Below are positions 50,135-62,600 of a DNA stretch of 64,000 bases, in pieces; positions within the stretch are counted from its first letter, which is position 1, and each line of letters starts with the position of its first letter. Made by a program: the position numbers and the translations under genes. Source of the DNA: Capitulum mitella. Lineage: Eukaryota; Arthropoda; Thecostraca; Pollicipedomorpha; Pollicipedidae. Location: the NCBI GenBank assembly GCA_030062745.1, contig CP099848.1, forward strand, positions 9,817,501 through 9,881,500, written 5' to 3'. Under the pieces are notes generated by a model, which was not told where the DNA came from, did not search any database, and saw only the letters and a list, made by a program, of their open reading frames with translations.

Positions 50135-50194
50135 CCTGAGGTGATGATTCAGAGCACCGCCTTCGGTGGTGCTCTGAATGATCACCTTTTTCAG
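50135..50194. repeat. Strong 60-nt hairpin
   Basis: CCTGAGGTGATGATTCAGAG pairs with the closing half CTCTGAATGATCACCTTTTT plus CAGG. The inner stem ATTCAGAGCACCGCC pairs with GGTGGTGCTCTGAAT with one G-T mismatch and a TTC loop. No flanking gene explains it. Candidates are a miniature palindromic element or an RNA hairpin. Confidence 0.8.
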
Positions 50195-51117
50195 GTGGAA
50201 CTAAAACTTCAAACGGCCGAAGAGTTTTCCGGGACAGATTGATATAAGGAAAGAGGAGAAGGATTAGGATCGAAGAAGGGGGAAAGGACGTATACAGACA
50301 CCCCGCGCAGCGGCACAACGTGGTTCGAGTCGGCGCGAGGTTGTTTGCATAAGTAGTATTGATTATGGTATCTAGCACTTAGGAACAGTGTAAACATTTG
50401 AATACAAATTATTGCCATAAAAAAGGCAAAATTTCATCGTTTGCATAATATTCACATTGTAAAAAACTGAGCTAAGAAAATAAGCATCACGTGGTACCTG
50501 AATATAAGCACGGCGTTTCCGCACCATTTATAATGTACAGTTCTGGCTCTCTTGCGACATGCCTGAAGTCAAAACAACATTCGTAACCAGTCAAATACTT
50601 ATGACTTCAGGCAGTAAGAGGAAGTATTTACGCTCTATTTACACACTATTTGCGACGTACAGTTGTGGCGTTCTTGCGACATGCCTCAAGTCAATAACAA
50701 TCGGCATTCGTCACCAGGCAAATACCTATGAGGCGGTAAAAGTAAGTGGAGGTATGATAACACTACCTAGTACCTACTTACTGTCACCCAGGAAACTCGT
50801 GTACCAGTGATTTCTGTGTATCCTTTTCGTACTTTTTTTGTGTTGCCTTGAGGCAAAAATCCTTTGATCTCATGTTAACTGTTCTATATTTTAGAGAACG
50901 GCCTCATTTCCAGTTACCAGCCAACCTACCTGACCGGCAATGTCCAGCTCATGCCACCATAAATAAACAAACCATTGACATGAAGCTGCCCAAAACTGCT
51001 CTCAGAAGCCTGTATTGCATATAAATGTGTAACTGTTAATCGTTATATATACTACACTTTTTTAGACACCGAAGCAGTGGTAAGTAAAACTGATAAAAGC
51101 GGAATCAGTTATTTTGC
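50195..51117. other. STK32 intron with a local duplication
   Basis: A 122-bp-spaced duplication at 50535-50760; otherwise nothing recognised. Confidence 0.5.
50535..50760. repeat. Diverged tandem duplication, 122-bp spacing
   Basis: GTACAGTT-TGGC, TTCTTGCGACATGCCT-AAGTCA and CAAATAC-TATGA occur in both halves. Confidence 0.75.
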
Positions 51118-51285
51118 CTCTTGATTCGCTTCCTATTCCAGTGTTTCCACGGAGTAACCGAATCAATTGCGAATCCGACTCAACACATCTCCCAAGTGAA
51201 TCGATTCTGGATCCAATTCCGGGCCAATGGGAAGTGAATCCGGATTCGGTTCCGATTCCGCTGGAATCGGGCTCAAGTCTGGTAT
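51118..51285. repeat. GATTCCG-rich degenerate simple repeat, second patch
   Basis: GAATCGATTC, GGATTCGGTTCCGATTCC and similar words recur, as at 48480-48635. Both patches sit beside TATATACATATATA tracts. Confidence 0.65.
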
Positions 51286-54200
51286 ATACATATATACATA
51301 TACTTACAGACATAAATATAAACGCTGGAAGTACCGATGTACCGATGTTGGCTACCTTTGCTGAAAATACGCCAAAAGATGCGTGCAGAACCTTCATTTA
51401 CACTCAAGCTGTCCTGTGTCGCTCAAAATCTGATCTGCAAAAGATGAAAACATGACGGCATAAGTCAATGACCTGACATGACCACGGCCCGAAATACCCA
51501 GTCAAGAGGTCAAATCGATGAAAGTTGTCGTATTCCACGTTTTACTCTCAAACAAACATCCTTTTCCAGTTTCGTTCGAAAAGTTGTGCAGAATGGCCTG
51601 TGCGGGCAGAAAAAGTGTCCAAAGTTGGCCTTTTCGACCCCATTTGACCTTGAAGACAATGATCTAGGGTCATGAAAACTGCACATAGTGCAAATCGTTA
51701 CGGCCCTATCCTGTTTACAAAATTTCATGTCTCTAGCTTTTTTTCCATTTTTGAGATCGGAGGGGGTCCATTTGGACCCTTTTCCTGTGCACGTTAGCGC
51801 GAAACCCCCTTCTTCTGCGCGGACTAAAGAAAAAGTTTTGCTTGTTATTGAGAAATAAGCGTCCGCGGTAAAGAAGTAGGATAAATTTGCGGCTTACCAA
51901 CGTCGCAAGATCACACTTCCGGGACTCGTCCTGATGAGTTTTGAATGTTGCGGCAAGCGCAGATTTCCCTTAAATCCTGGCTAAAGCCAAGGATGGCAGC
52001 TGCGTAATGGATCCGGAAACGTACACTCCAACGCTGTCTGCAATTAGACGGCGGAAATTGCTTGCTCAGATTTAAAGTTCTGGTGCAGAAGCACTGTAAA
52101 CAATTATGGCATTGCATCGCTAACTCCATCATAACCATAGAGTAGGGTGAAACGATCGAAATGGACGACGACGAGGATATGAAATTCTTTTGTTCATGGT
52201 TTGTGTAAGAAATGTTATCGTCTTATTGTCAATCCCATCCATTGTTGCTGCTATTCTAACGATGGCTTTCCTCTTGACGAGTAACTCCTGGTTGAGACAT
52301 GTGCATGTTGCCCTCGTAAATGTTTGAATGACAGTAAATTTGCTCCACCCGACCCAAGAAGGTCATGTTCACTTCCCGTATATTGTTTCTGGTGCATCCG
52401 ATTTTACCTGCGAGCGTTTATTTTCTCCGCGTTTGTAGCGAAATTGTCAGGCAATGCCTTTATGTGTCTGCTTGGCTGGTCAGATGATCGTTATGGTTTC
52501 GCTAGAGTTTTACCTCCAGCAGACGTTGCATGCGCCAAGTGGCAGCTTTCGAAGTTCACCCTGTTATACAATACCTGCTGTCTCCCTTTGCTTTGATAAC
52601 TCATCAGCATAACTCCAGATGGATGAGTTCCTCCGACAGCGGCTGCTCTTGACGTAGTTGGGGCGTTCCGGGACCAATTGGCCAGGCACCTACCCAAATT
52701 TACTCACCATTGTCAACATTTTTGTTCAAAATTGGTCTTAGGAAGGGTCCAGCGTCTGGCCCAGACTGCATATTTGCGATTCACAGCTCGATCTAACCAA
52801 GGGTTTTGGAAATACGACGGCCAGAATTTTCAGAATAGCTGCGATTTTGGCGAAAAGTACCTCGACATATTTCTCCATATCCAAAAGACAACCAGTCGAT
52901 TTAAAAATGCCTGCAAACATTATGGTCTAGCACAACTTTGTGAAATTCTTTTTTCCATTTTTTAGACGTTTTGTTATTTGCATGACCTCGTGACCTATTT
53001 TTCATGTGAAATACTGAAAATGTGGCCTTCGACTCATGTCAAACGTACCAGTCATTAAAATGTCCCCTAAAGTACTGGCTAACATAGTCTGGGGTAAAAA
53101 TGGCGGAGTTCCACGTTCCACGCCTGAAAATGCTGGAGTGAGTTTTAACTGCTGGCATGTCGGTGAGACACAGTGGTGAAGTCCGTACCCGCCCCCACAT
53201 ACCGAGTCGTTTTATCGTGTGCAGGAAGCGAACGATGAGAAATGTGGTCTGGGCTGAACTCCTGACAAGTTTCAGCGACATTGCGAACTTCATTGACGTT
53301 AAATACCTATTTCGTCAACGCCAAACCAAAACATTTTGACGTATTTTGTCTCGGTACTCAGCATGGAAACAGATGTGACGAGCATGATCTAAATAAATAT
53401 ATTCAGAATAAAGCAAAACATTTCCTCATTTATGAGCCATTCCTTCAGCACTTTGTTCTGGACAGTCGAGGGCAAAAAACATCATGCGCTGTTCACCAAT
53501 GATGCGTTTTCCTGGAGTTAAGGGTGATTTGTCACACGTCTGCACACTCCTCATCACACTTCTTGCGGACTCTCCGCACGACAGTTCGTAACAGAGCACA
53601 TTGGTGTTGTCGACGGGTATTTACAAACATATGAAACCTCTGTGTTTCCTTAACAACTTTAGTTTACTCAAAACGCTGTTTGAGCTTGTCCTCCAGCCTC
53701 TCAGTCCTCTCAGTCCTCACCGAACGCTAGAAAGTACTTGATTTCGCTGATACGTGTATTACAAAACTCACATGGTTTTGAAATCACATGGTTTTGACAT
53801 CAGTAAGAATATATGATATGAGGTCCTCTGAAAGCTAGCTGTTGCCACATAACATTCAGTATTATCACCTAGTCCGCCAGGCACGTTTTTACTCTGAGAA
53901 GTCATAAAGAAATTCCACTCTGAGTCTACGTTAGTTTGTGGTAGCACAGGTTGGCAAGGTTGAACCTATTTTTGTGCTATACCGCACAACCATGAGATGC
54001 ATGCATCACATTAGAGACAATGGATAATACACTTCTGATGTGCGGAATGAGTATTCGATGAAATGTGTGCACCATGACAGTTTGGTGGACTCCAGAGTCC
54101 AACAGAAACCAGGAACTAAACTGACCAAGGTCCGCGTCGTCGCTGTACTACATCACAGATGGGTGAAGAATATGTACACTGGCAATTGTTCCCATTATCG

Positions 54201-57200
54201 CCTTGCACAGAGTCCTGCATGGCGAAGGGGAAACTATCTGAAAAATTCCCGTTGAGGACTTCTCCACAGAGAATCATTTAATTCTCTTAAAACGTCCCTT
54301 TCAGCAGTTTCATACATTCCGCGAGCTTTGCAGGCGCATAATGATTTTTCGTTAGGTCGTTTGGTCTGTGTTCAATATCGATACAAACCCATCAATTGGC
54401 TGAACTATTTCCGCGAGATTACAACAGCCTGTCGAAATCCGCTGCCGATATCTGACGTCCGGAAGTCCATTACGTGAGGCAACTCTAGGAATTCTTTCAC
54501 GCGTCGCTACCAAGAGCGTGACTCGCAGCGGTGCATTATGCTCTCAGCTTTGTCTGCACTGCGTACGCAATTTTCATTGAGGCCATTGAATGCAAATCCA
54601 CACACAGTGAGGGCATCTACCTGCATCGTTGGGTTTTGTTTTTTTTGTACAAATACAAGTCGTTTGCGTGCCACCTGCGCCAGCCAAGACACGGTGCTGC
54701 GGACGCACAGTCAAACGTCGAAAACCCATTTTTGGATAATCTTTATCGCTTTAAAACATCTTATGAGTCACACGCAGGTCTCCTAGCTCAAGCCTTTTGT
54801 GCATCTTAACCTGTTCCCATTCTAAATTGTGCATTAGCGACGAATCTTTTCCCCGGGATACATCTTACTGATGTCATGGGATTCGTAAAACGCAGAGACA
54901 CTTCTTTTGATGTTTGTCGACAGTTTCCCCGTGCTCATCGCTGGTACATCAGGAAGAACATACGCTCACTCCTCAGCTGCCTTCTTATCTCATCAGCAAC
55001 GTGATGTTTCAAAGAAGGGTGTCCTTTCAGCGATAGGATGTTGAGCAGAGTCAGAATTTACGGCTTGCGATCATGATTTGCTAATGCGTTGAAGGTGTCC
55101 CGAAGGCCTTTCGTCAATTGTTCGTAAAGGAGGAAAAATCTGGTCACTGAAAAAACATCCTAACTTTTCATTAAGTTAATAAATGAAACTTCTGAGCATT
55201 GCACTTCATGGGATGCATGAAATGCGTCTTCTCAGTCGCAATAAATTGTATATTGCTTGCACTTACTGAACTTGTAACTCCTTTGTGCATACTAATATTA
55301 CGGGAAACGTTAGCTGGCCGACGCTTGGTTTTGCGGGGTGGGGGGACAACAAGCTATTTTACAAGCTATTTATGTGCATTCAGTGCCATTACCATTGAGG
55401 TACACAATATTACCGTTATCGAGTCATTGCTAGAATTCGGCGTTCAAAGGAGGGGGGGGGACGGTGCCCAGTGCCCCTCCCCGTTCTGACGCATATGCCG
55501 GGCGGGTAATGGCGACACTCATTGTGCTCAGCAACACTGATATTTAGGACTCGCTCCAGCATTTTTACACACATCCCCCCGCCCCCAATCTGATTACACA
55601 TTATATCAGCCAACATCATAGGCAACGTTTCGGTTTTTGCTCCACTTTGACCTGAATATGTTGTCCCATTGAGAAACTGACCTAAAAATTAGTTCACCAG
55701 GCCAAATGTACCAAAAATATTAAAAAGAAACGAATTGTGCGAAGTTATTGTAGACAGTTATGAAAACAGCTATATGCCTTCTGTTTAAATTGATTGGCAA
55801 TTCTTTGCTTTATCGGGCGATATGTTGAAACATTTTTCCCGTAAGGGCGGTAATTCTAAAAAGGAATGATCCGCTGTATCTCCTAAACTGCTTATCCAAT
55901 AGAGCGGAAAATTGCGAATCTCAAATTTGGACCACTCCCTGGACAAAATTTGATCGAAATCTGAGATTATGGTGTGTTTTGCCACGGTCGATTTGTCTTG
56001 GGACTCCCCGGTGATGTCAGTCTTCCAGGCGAAAGCCTCATCTGACATCCTCTTGGTGGCGATTTTTTGCATTCGTAGAATAAAAATTAATTCTCGCCGG
56101 GGCCGGGGGGCCGTGAGAAAGCCCCTTCGGCTGTTTGAGGATACCCAAAAAACTAAGAAAAGCAGGGACGACGGGAATTTTTGTTGCATTTTCAAGCATC
56201 GTTTTGCACGTTTTGTTAGTTTCTAGACGTCGAGTTACCTTAGGTCACTGACCCGGTCAGATCAAATAGGATCATAGTACAAAAAAGTAAAGTAGCATAG
56301 CATTTTCCTAGAATGCGTCGTGAACATGAAGCTTTTCGCATTGACTGAAATTGATGGATGCAGAAATTCTGCTGCCTTAAATTTTTCGGAAATGCCAAGG
56401 TCATTTACCCTACGAAATCCAAAATCTTGGCCTTTGGGCCCGGTTTGGCTGTTCTGAAGTTTGAGTTTGGACACTGATACTTCTTACCTCCTTTTCGTAC
56501 ACGATTTTACCTCTCTGCTTTTAAACTAGGATTAAATCGCTTGTTATGCTGAATTTTACGACCTGCAACCGAGTATAATTTATCCCTTTACAGTCAAGGG
56601 ATGTTTATTTGCAGCTATGTTTTCAATGGAAGCACATGACTGCACGTATATGTTGAAAACCTACTTGCATGGGCACCATAATCCCATTTGACCCAGGCGC
56701 AACTGATTTGACTTTTTGAAATACGTTGCTTGTTTTCTATGTAAACACACTTCCTTCAACCGAAAGTGATTAGAAATACACCCATGTCTTTTATTTATAC
56801 ATCACGTACGGCCCCAGGACTCTTATTTTACTTGCCGAAATAAAATCCTTTATATTGCAAAAATAACTTCCATGAAATGTAAGATTTTTACTTGGCGGCA
56901 GGGCCTGCCGATCGGCGGTGTCTGAGTAACGTACATGAAAAATGGTGTGGGACATGGGTGTTATGATGCAGGAGGGATAAAACAGGAAACCATGAATCTA
57001 TATTACACAAATTTTATGCTGTGTCTTATTTGATCAATGCGGCAGATGATAAGACAGACATCAGAAAAACCCCAGCATCAGACGTCAAAATTGTGACATA
57101 GACTGGCTTATTTATCCTTAATGCCTATGATGGTTACATACTTGATATAAATACCAAATACATTTGAGGCGTATTGCAACCAGGGGCGTAACCAAGGGGT

Positions 57201-57350
57201 GGCGGCCATGGTCCCTCTTGGAGCTGAAAGCTAACATTTTTGTCCGCATGTTTTGTTAACATAACGAGGTCCTCCTCTAAGTTCTGAGACTCTTCCAACG
57301 GTGGATCTTACTTTTCCTTGGGGACATAAAGTTCATGTTATTTTGTCCAC
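51286..57350. other. STK32 intron, repeat-derived, no gene recognised
   Basis: G-run/C-run hairpin patches at 51759-51779 (GGGTCCATTTGGACCC core) and 55450-55482. 56230-56480 is similar, in reverse orientation, to 4790-4980 and 9740-9850, so it is another copy of that element interior. AGGTCA motifs are scattered. ORFs such as 52324-52596, 55785-56195 and 55199-55489 show no domain. Confidence 0.55.
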
Positions 57351-57662
57351 AGACATGGACCCATCAACATCGGCTGCGTCTCACCCCCACCTACGTCCGC
57401 AGACGGAGGACCCCATCAACACCTGTTGCGTCTCACCTCCAACTGCATCCACAGATGGAGGACCCCATCAACACCTGTTGCGTCTCACCCCCATCTGCGT
57501 CCGCAGACGGAGGACCCCATCAACACCTGTTGCGTCTCACCTCCAACTGCGTCCGCAGATGGAGGACCCCATCAACACCTGATGCGTCTCACCCCCACCT
57601 GCGTCCGCAGATGGAGGACCCCATCAACACCTAATGCGTCTCACCCCCACCTGCGTCCGCAG
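57351..57662 (+). repeat. 52-bp tandem array of splice acceptors running into the terminal STK32 exon
   Basis: CAG|A(C/T)GGAGGACCC occurs with its AG ending at 57402, 57454, 57506, 57558, 57610 and 57662, exactly 52 bp apart. A diverged first unit has its AG at 57351-57352, 50 bp earlier. Each unit is AGACGGAGGACCCCATCAAC, CTGTTGCGTCTCACCC-type pyrimidine-rich sequence, then TGCGTCCGC. The last AG is the acceptor of exon 57663-58043, so every unit contains a copy of the acceptor and the first 11 exon bases (codons Thr-Glu-Asp-Pro). Units differ at few positions, which suggests recent expansion or homogenisation. Confidence 0.95.
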
Positions 57663-58043
57663 ACGGAGGACCCGATCCAGCAGCGGCTGCAGTCGGTGGC
57701 CGGCGACTTCTTCGTCTTCGACCGCGAGAAGGAGGTGGCGCGCCAGCAGCGGGCCCGCCTCGAGGAGGCCTGGGAGCGCGAGCTGACCGAGAGCATGCAG
57801 CAGTCGAAGCCGATCTCGGAGGTGGACGGCTCGGCGCTGGAACGGATCCGGAGCCGGCTGCTCTCCGCCGCCGACCCACTCACCGAGGCGGAGCGTGCCG
57901 GCGCCAGCCAGACCGTGCAGGCGCTGCAGGACCTGCACATTGACCGGCCGACGGCGGCCGCCGGCGCCGCCGCCGCCGGCAGCCACATCAGCACGCCGGC
58001 GCGCCGTCGGGCTCGCCTCCGGCATCAGATGACCGTCACCTAG
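57663..58043 (+). CDS. STK32: STK32/YANK-family kinase, terminal exon (C-terminal tail and stop)
   Basis: Phase 0 from the acceptor GTCCGCAG, 126 codons, then TAG at 58041-58043. It encodes TEDPIQQRLQSVAGDFFVFD and then REKEVARQQRARLEEAWERE. Human STK32 has CLETVREEFIIFNREKLRRQ at this point, so the start of the exon is conserved. What follows looks lineage-specific: a charged helical part (likely coiled coil), a second helix-prone part (LTEAERAGASQTVQALQDLH), an Ala/Gly-rich linker and a basic end (ARRRARLRHQMTVT). GC content is very high. A longer plus-strand ORF from 57426 is open through three repeat units upstream, so an in-frame extension is possible if an upstream acceptor is used. Confidence 0.92.
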   Translation, partial: TEDPIQQRLQSVAGDFFVFDREKEVARQQRARLEEAWERELTESMQQSKPISEVDGSALERIRSRLLSAADPLTEAERAGASQTVQALQDLHIDRPTAAAGAAAAGSHISTPARRRARLRHQMTVT

Positions 58044-59029
58044 ACGGCGCTGGCGGCGGGCCGGCCGGCCGCGGCTGGCGCTGCGTTGATGGGGAAGGGC
58101 GGGGTGCGAGGTAGCGAGGGGCGTCGTGGCGACGGTGGTGGTCTGGGGAGGCTGAGATGCCTTACGCTGGCGGCCGCGCCCCGCGGTGGGCCTGGCCGGT
58201 CATCGTTTTCCATCGGTGGGCCGGCTGTGGCTGCAGGCGCGTTTTGACGCCGTGGGTCACTCAAGGCGTGACCCCATCAGCCAGTTGTCAGTCATTGACC
58301 AGTCAATGACCAGTCATATGGCGGAGGCGACACGCCGTCAGTTAGGGCGACCGTAACTCCATCAGGCCGCAGAGTCGTCACTCCATTGGCCGACGCGAAG
58401 GTGTTTTCACCGCCCGGCAGCAGTCTGACGCCATCAGCTGACAAGGGCCTGACGTCATCTGTCAGCTTAAGTACGCATCTCTGGCATCACACGACCTCGG
58501 TTCACTCAGTAAACGCAAAGGCGCTGTACGTAAGACTGAGATGACTTACCGCACAGGCGGGCGACAATCTTGCAAGTATTGTAGTCGTTTCAGAACGGAC
58601 AGATTTTTGGTGGTCACCGCACGTTTGTAGCGTGATCACAGCCGAATGTTATGTACTTAAATTCATGGACACTGGAGTTGTAAATGCGTATGGCGATGAT
58701 AATGTGACTCACTGTGAATACCTGTGAGCAATAATTGAAAATGCATGAGTTTAGGCAGGAAAGTCTCGAAACTTGTATGACTGAACTGTTGCGACATTGT
58801 GGGTTATGATTTACATGAAAGGATGTGGCTGTGGTTTGGTGTACGTAACAGCATGAGGAAATACAGTTTTAATGAAATATCCCTGGCTTTTTGAAGGTCT
58901 GTCACACAATTATCATTTTAATGCAAAATGGCAGCACTGCAGTTGAGTGGGAAAATGTACGCCGACCCCACATCATGTTCCCGCGTCCCGTGCGCATCTC
59001 TGGGTGTATCGCGCCTGTGTCGCTCCGAG
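58044..59029 (+). other. STK32 3' untranslated region or downstream flank
   Basis: GC-rich to about 58260, then AT-richer. Near 58285-58320 the phrase CAGTCATTGACCAGTCAATGACCAGT is a local repeat. No AATAAA was seen in this interval; the first clear one is at 59295-59300. Confidence 0.5.
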
Positions 59030-59260
59030 ACTTAATGCGCGTGACGTCAGATCCAACCGCCCAATCAGCGCACGGGCACGCCACCGCTGCGTCAGAGGTC
59101 GACTCACTCAGCATTGGCTTTAGACGTCGTTGCGTGGGACCGGGAGCCGTCAAAATTAGGCCTGATTGTTTTGGAAGGCGGCGTTTATGTACGACACGGC
59201 CGGCTGACGCAGTCCGAGTAGCGTGAGTCGCGTGGTGGAAGAATGGCGGCACGCATTTCC
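59030..59260. promoter_or_regulatory. Promoter-like GC-rich patch with CRE and CCAAT words
   Basis: TGACGTCA (perfect CRE palindrome) at 59042-59049, CCAATCAGCG at 59061-59070 and a GAAGAATGGCGGC word (near the YY1 consensus) at about 59238 lie within 200 bp of CpG-rich sequence. ORFs on both strands have no recognised family. It could be the promoter of a gene beyond the window or a chance cluster. Direction is undecided. Confidence 0.35.
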
Positions 59261-59294
59261 AGCGACTGAGCTACATCGCTGCGGATTCCTGTTA

Positions 59295-59300
59295 AATAAA
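59295..59300 (+). terminator. Candidate polyadenylation signal AATAAA
   Basis: First clear AATAAA after the STK32 stop, 1.25 kb downstream. The promoter-like patch lies between, so it may not belong to this gene. Confidence 0.25.
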
Positions 59301-59459
59301 ACGACCATTTTGAGGCTATAGAAACCCAGTGTTTTAGGTTTGAATCCGGGCTCACGTCTACGAATTCGAGAAGTGGAAACTAGTTGGTAATGCGTTTGGT
59401 GCGCAATTTGCGTAGTGGAATGCCATCTTGATTAGACAAATGACTCACTCACAAGAACG

Positions 59460-59610
59460 ATGGAACCTCCGTGGAGATGGGGAGGTGGAGGGGGATGTAA
59501 AGTGATTTTTACTTTGTTCTTTCCGTACAACGCCATGGGGTTAATGTTAAATGTTGTTAAAAGTTGGGGGCAACTGTCCCCCTGCCATCCCGGTTTCAAC
59601 GCCCCTGCTC
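59460..59610. repeat. Dispersed repeat with G-run/C-run hairpin, related to 34950-35085
   Basis: GGAACCTCCGTGGAGATGGG, TTCTTTCC, GCCATGGGGTTAATGTT and the hairpin TTGGGGGCAACTGTCCCCCTG align in order with the earlier copy. Confidence 0.55.
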
Positions 59611-62600
59611 AGCGTTCATGACAACTGAGGATGATATAAAGAACATCGCTGATGTTCTTAGGCCCGCAGTAGTAAGAGAAATTCCGCAAACCCTTTCGAA
59701 CCACGTGTTTTCAGGATCACAAATGTACAGAAAATATTTTAGAAGTATGGGAGTAATGTCCGTTAGTTGAAGAATAAGCGACCTGGTGACCTGGCTGAGG
59801 CGTCTTTGTATGACTGTACCGAATTTCCGTGCTTAACACGATCAGCAAAAATTAGGTTTTATTTACACTCCTCGATCAGCAAAAACAAAACCTCGTGATG
59901 CTCGTTTCCGTGTAACCGCATTTCAGCATTTCACGCAAGTCTGCGAGGCGCACTGACAACGTCATCTGCTGGCAGAAACACCACATTCAAACATACCATG
60001 TGACGGCATTTAGAGTAAGATTGGAACAAGTGAAGCAACAAGCCTAGTCTGATCCAAGTATTTTTTTCTTCCATAGTTCATAGTTGTTCATCGTCTTGTG
60101 CGGCGCTGAATATAACTTAAAACAACGTATATATTCGATTAATCAGTCAGTTACAAATTAAAAGTATATTATGCTGAACATTTCGGCCTTGCCGCATCGC
60201 CAGGAGTAAAAACCAAGATTATTTAAAAGCCATTCTTCAAGACATTACGTACAGCTCTATATCACTTTTAGTGGGACAGCAAGGAAAAATTGTTTTGTTC
60301 AAATTCATATACCGCATGTACAGATGAATGCCGTAAATCACATAAAAGTGGTTGCATTGCTCCTGGCGGAAAAGGCATTGAGACCATTATTGTTGCTTTC
60401 GTTACGAGCGACACAAGAGAATACAAAACATGGCGAATTAAATAGCACAGTATGCTGAAAAACCTCTGTTTGACACCGTCAAACGCAAACAGTTTCGTGA
60501 AAGCACACGCGATAGTAAATCGCTTCAGTTGATGAACGACAACCATGAATAAAATACTGAACAGACCCCTGAGTAATATCTGCCAATAAGACTGCAAACG
60601 TGGGCCCCATGACCAGCGAGACTAAGATATTCGCCGTTTCCCTCTGTGATTGAAGGTACCAGTAAATCTAAACATCGAGGTGCGGCAACGTCAGTGCCGG
60701 TATATTCAAGCTGTGCCCGTACTTGGGTATAATCAGTAAGTCCGTAAGCAGTTCCTATAAACAAACACAGAAAAGAACACGAAGACACGACGGCTATCTG
60801 CCGATGAAACACGACTGACTGCGGAATTCACCTAGAACACTACCGTCTACATCACCCAAACGGGTTGCCAGCTTCCTGAATCTAAAATTGCCGTAAGCAA
60901 GTAATTTCTGAAATTGCCTGGGGCAATTTCAGGAGTTTTTTACAACTGGAAATGATCCTTGGCTAGATTTTTTTTTGTAAATTTGATCCGACTACCTGGC
61001 TATGGTGCCATAGAATCAGAGTACGCGACAAGCACCAGCTGTTGCACGGACTCTGATCCGTACATGCAATCGAGTAATTTCAGGAAACGGCGTAATCCTG
61101 AAGCAAAAGTTTGACGTTCCGACAGGAGCGACGCGGTCGCGCAGTAGCCGGTGTTTCAAGCTATAGCTCGGTTGCCAAGTGGCCTGCGGTAGAAATAAGG
61201 AGCGTCGAAACGGCTCTGACGCGCCTTGCCAGGAAAGGAAGCGGTGACAGACGCTCTACCAGCCGAGGGGAAATTGCCAGAGTCTTATCAAACCTCGTCT
61301 TTTGAGGTTTGCAGAGGCGTGTAAAATATGAGATAAAACTTAAAAACTGGTATACGCTAGTCTAGAAACAAATGACCTCGTGGTCAATGTCAAACCTTAT
61401 TGGATGACCTTTCGTCAAACTTACGCACTTAACGTTCTTCCACCACAAGCAAGTTGGAACCACTTTCTTTGTGTGAGAAAAATACAGTCTACAGGTGTTC
61501 AAAATACAGCATTTGAACATTTAAAGACAGACTGCAAGGTCCACCAAAGCCACGTGTTGCCAGAAACACTGACAGTACTCAATCTGACGCGACCTGCGAA
61601 AACATTCCGGGTAAAATTGGGCCAGCTGAAACTGCGAACCTTGTTTGGACTTGATTCCTTTTTTTCCTTCGTCAGTGCGTAAAAGTATGTATATTTTCCC
61701 CCTCATATGTCGGCAGGCATCAAGTTCAAGATCATTGCTGCATGTTCAAGATGTATGCTGTACGCTGCTTTGCACGCCTGCGGTACGATGCATCGTTTAG
61801 AAAAAAGAACTAAGCCGAAGTAACACCAGTCTACCAAGTTTTTTGCAAACTTTCCACCATGAGGCCATGAGACCGACTGTTGGCAATGTATGATCTTCGC
61901 TTTCTGAATGTGCTCTCGATTTGGGAAGGTTCACATGATATGGCAAGCCTGCATGCCAAGAAAGCATGCATTTTGCTGTTCGAGCGAAAGCTGTGGGCTG
62001 AGCGAGACGGGAAAGGGCAGCTCCCTACGGCAAACCACGTGCCTGACTCGGGTTGATTGGGCACGAAATCGCGGCGTTTCGCCCGGCTAAGGACCTCGTT
62101 CCTCAAGTTATGCGGTAACGAACTCCGTCATTGGCCTCCGCGGACTCAGAGGTGCCAGCCGCACGGCGCTAAACCACCACCGCGCCAGCATTCTGAGGTC
62201 CTGCTGCCGCTGGCGTTTGTTCGATCAGACGACGGCTTGCGCCTGGTTTCAATTACCTTTGATGTCGGAACAATATACACGATCTCTTTTATTTGCTTCG
62301 GGGTCTATGCTCTGACAGTCCTCGGCATGAAAGTTTTTGTGGTAGCATGGATTTCGGTTCAATGCCCTTGTTTTCTATGTGCGGCCTTGGATGCACGATT
62401 CATGCCATCGAAAATAGTTTGAAATATACAAGGAATCAGGACTATTCCACCCCAAGGCGAAAGGAAAGTTCGGCGAGATCGCGGGGCGGTCGCGTCGTCG
62501 CCTTCACTGGGTCGTTTGCAAGCTTCAGAACTTCTGGGATTCTCCATAGTTCCCGGCAATTCATTTCCGAAAGCCGATCCTTCAGATCAGCCGAATGTGT

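Noticed and set aside
57624-58025. Three minus-strand ORFs opposite the terminal exon
   Set aside because: They are shadows of a GC-rich coding exon whose plus-strand reading matches STK32.
59335-59360. TTTGAATCCGGGC resembling a tRNA T-arm
   Set aside because: No acceptor, D or anticodon stem could be fitted around it.
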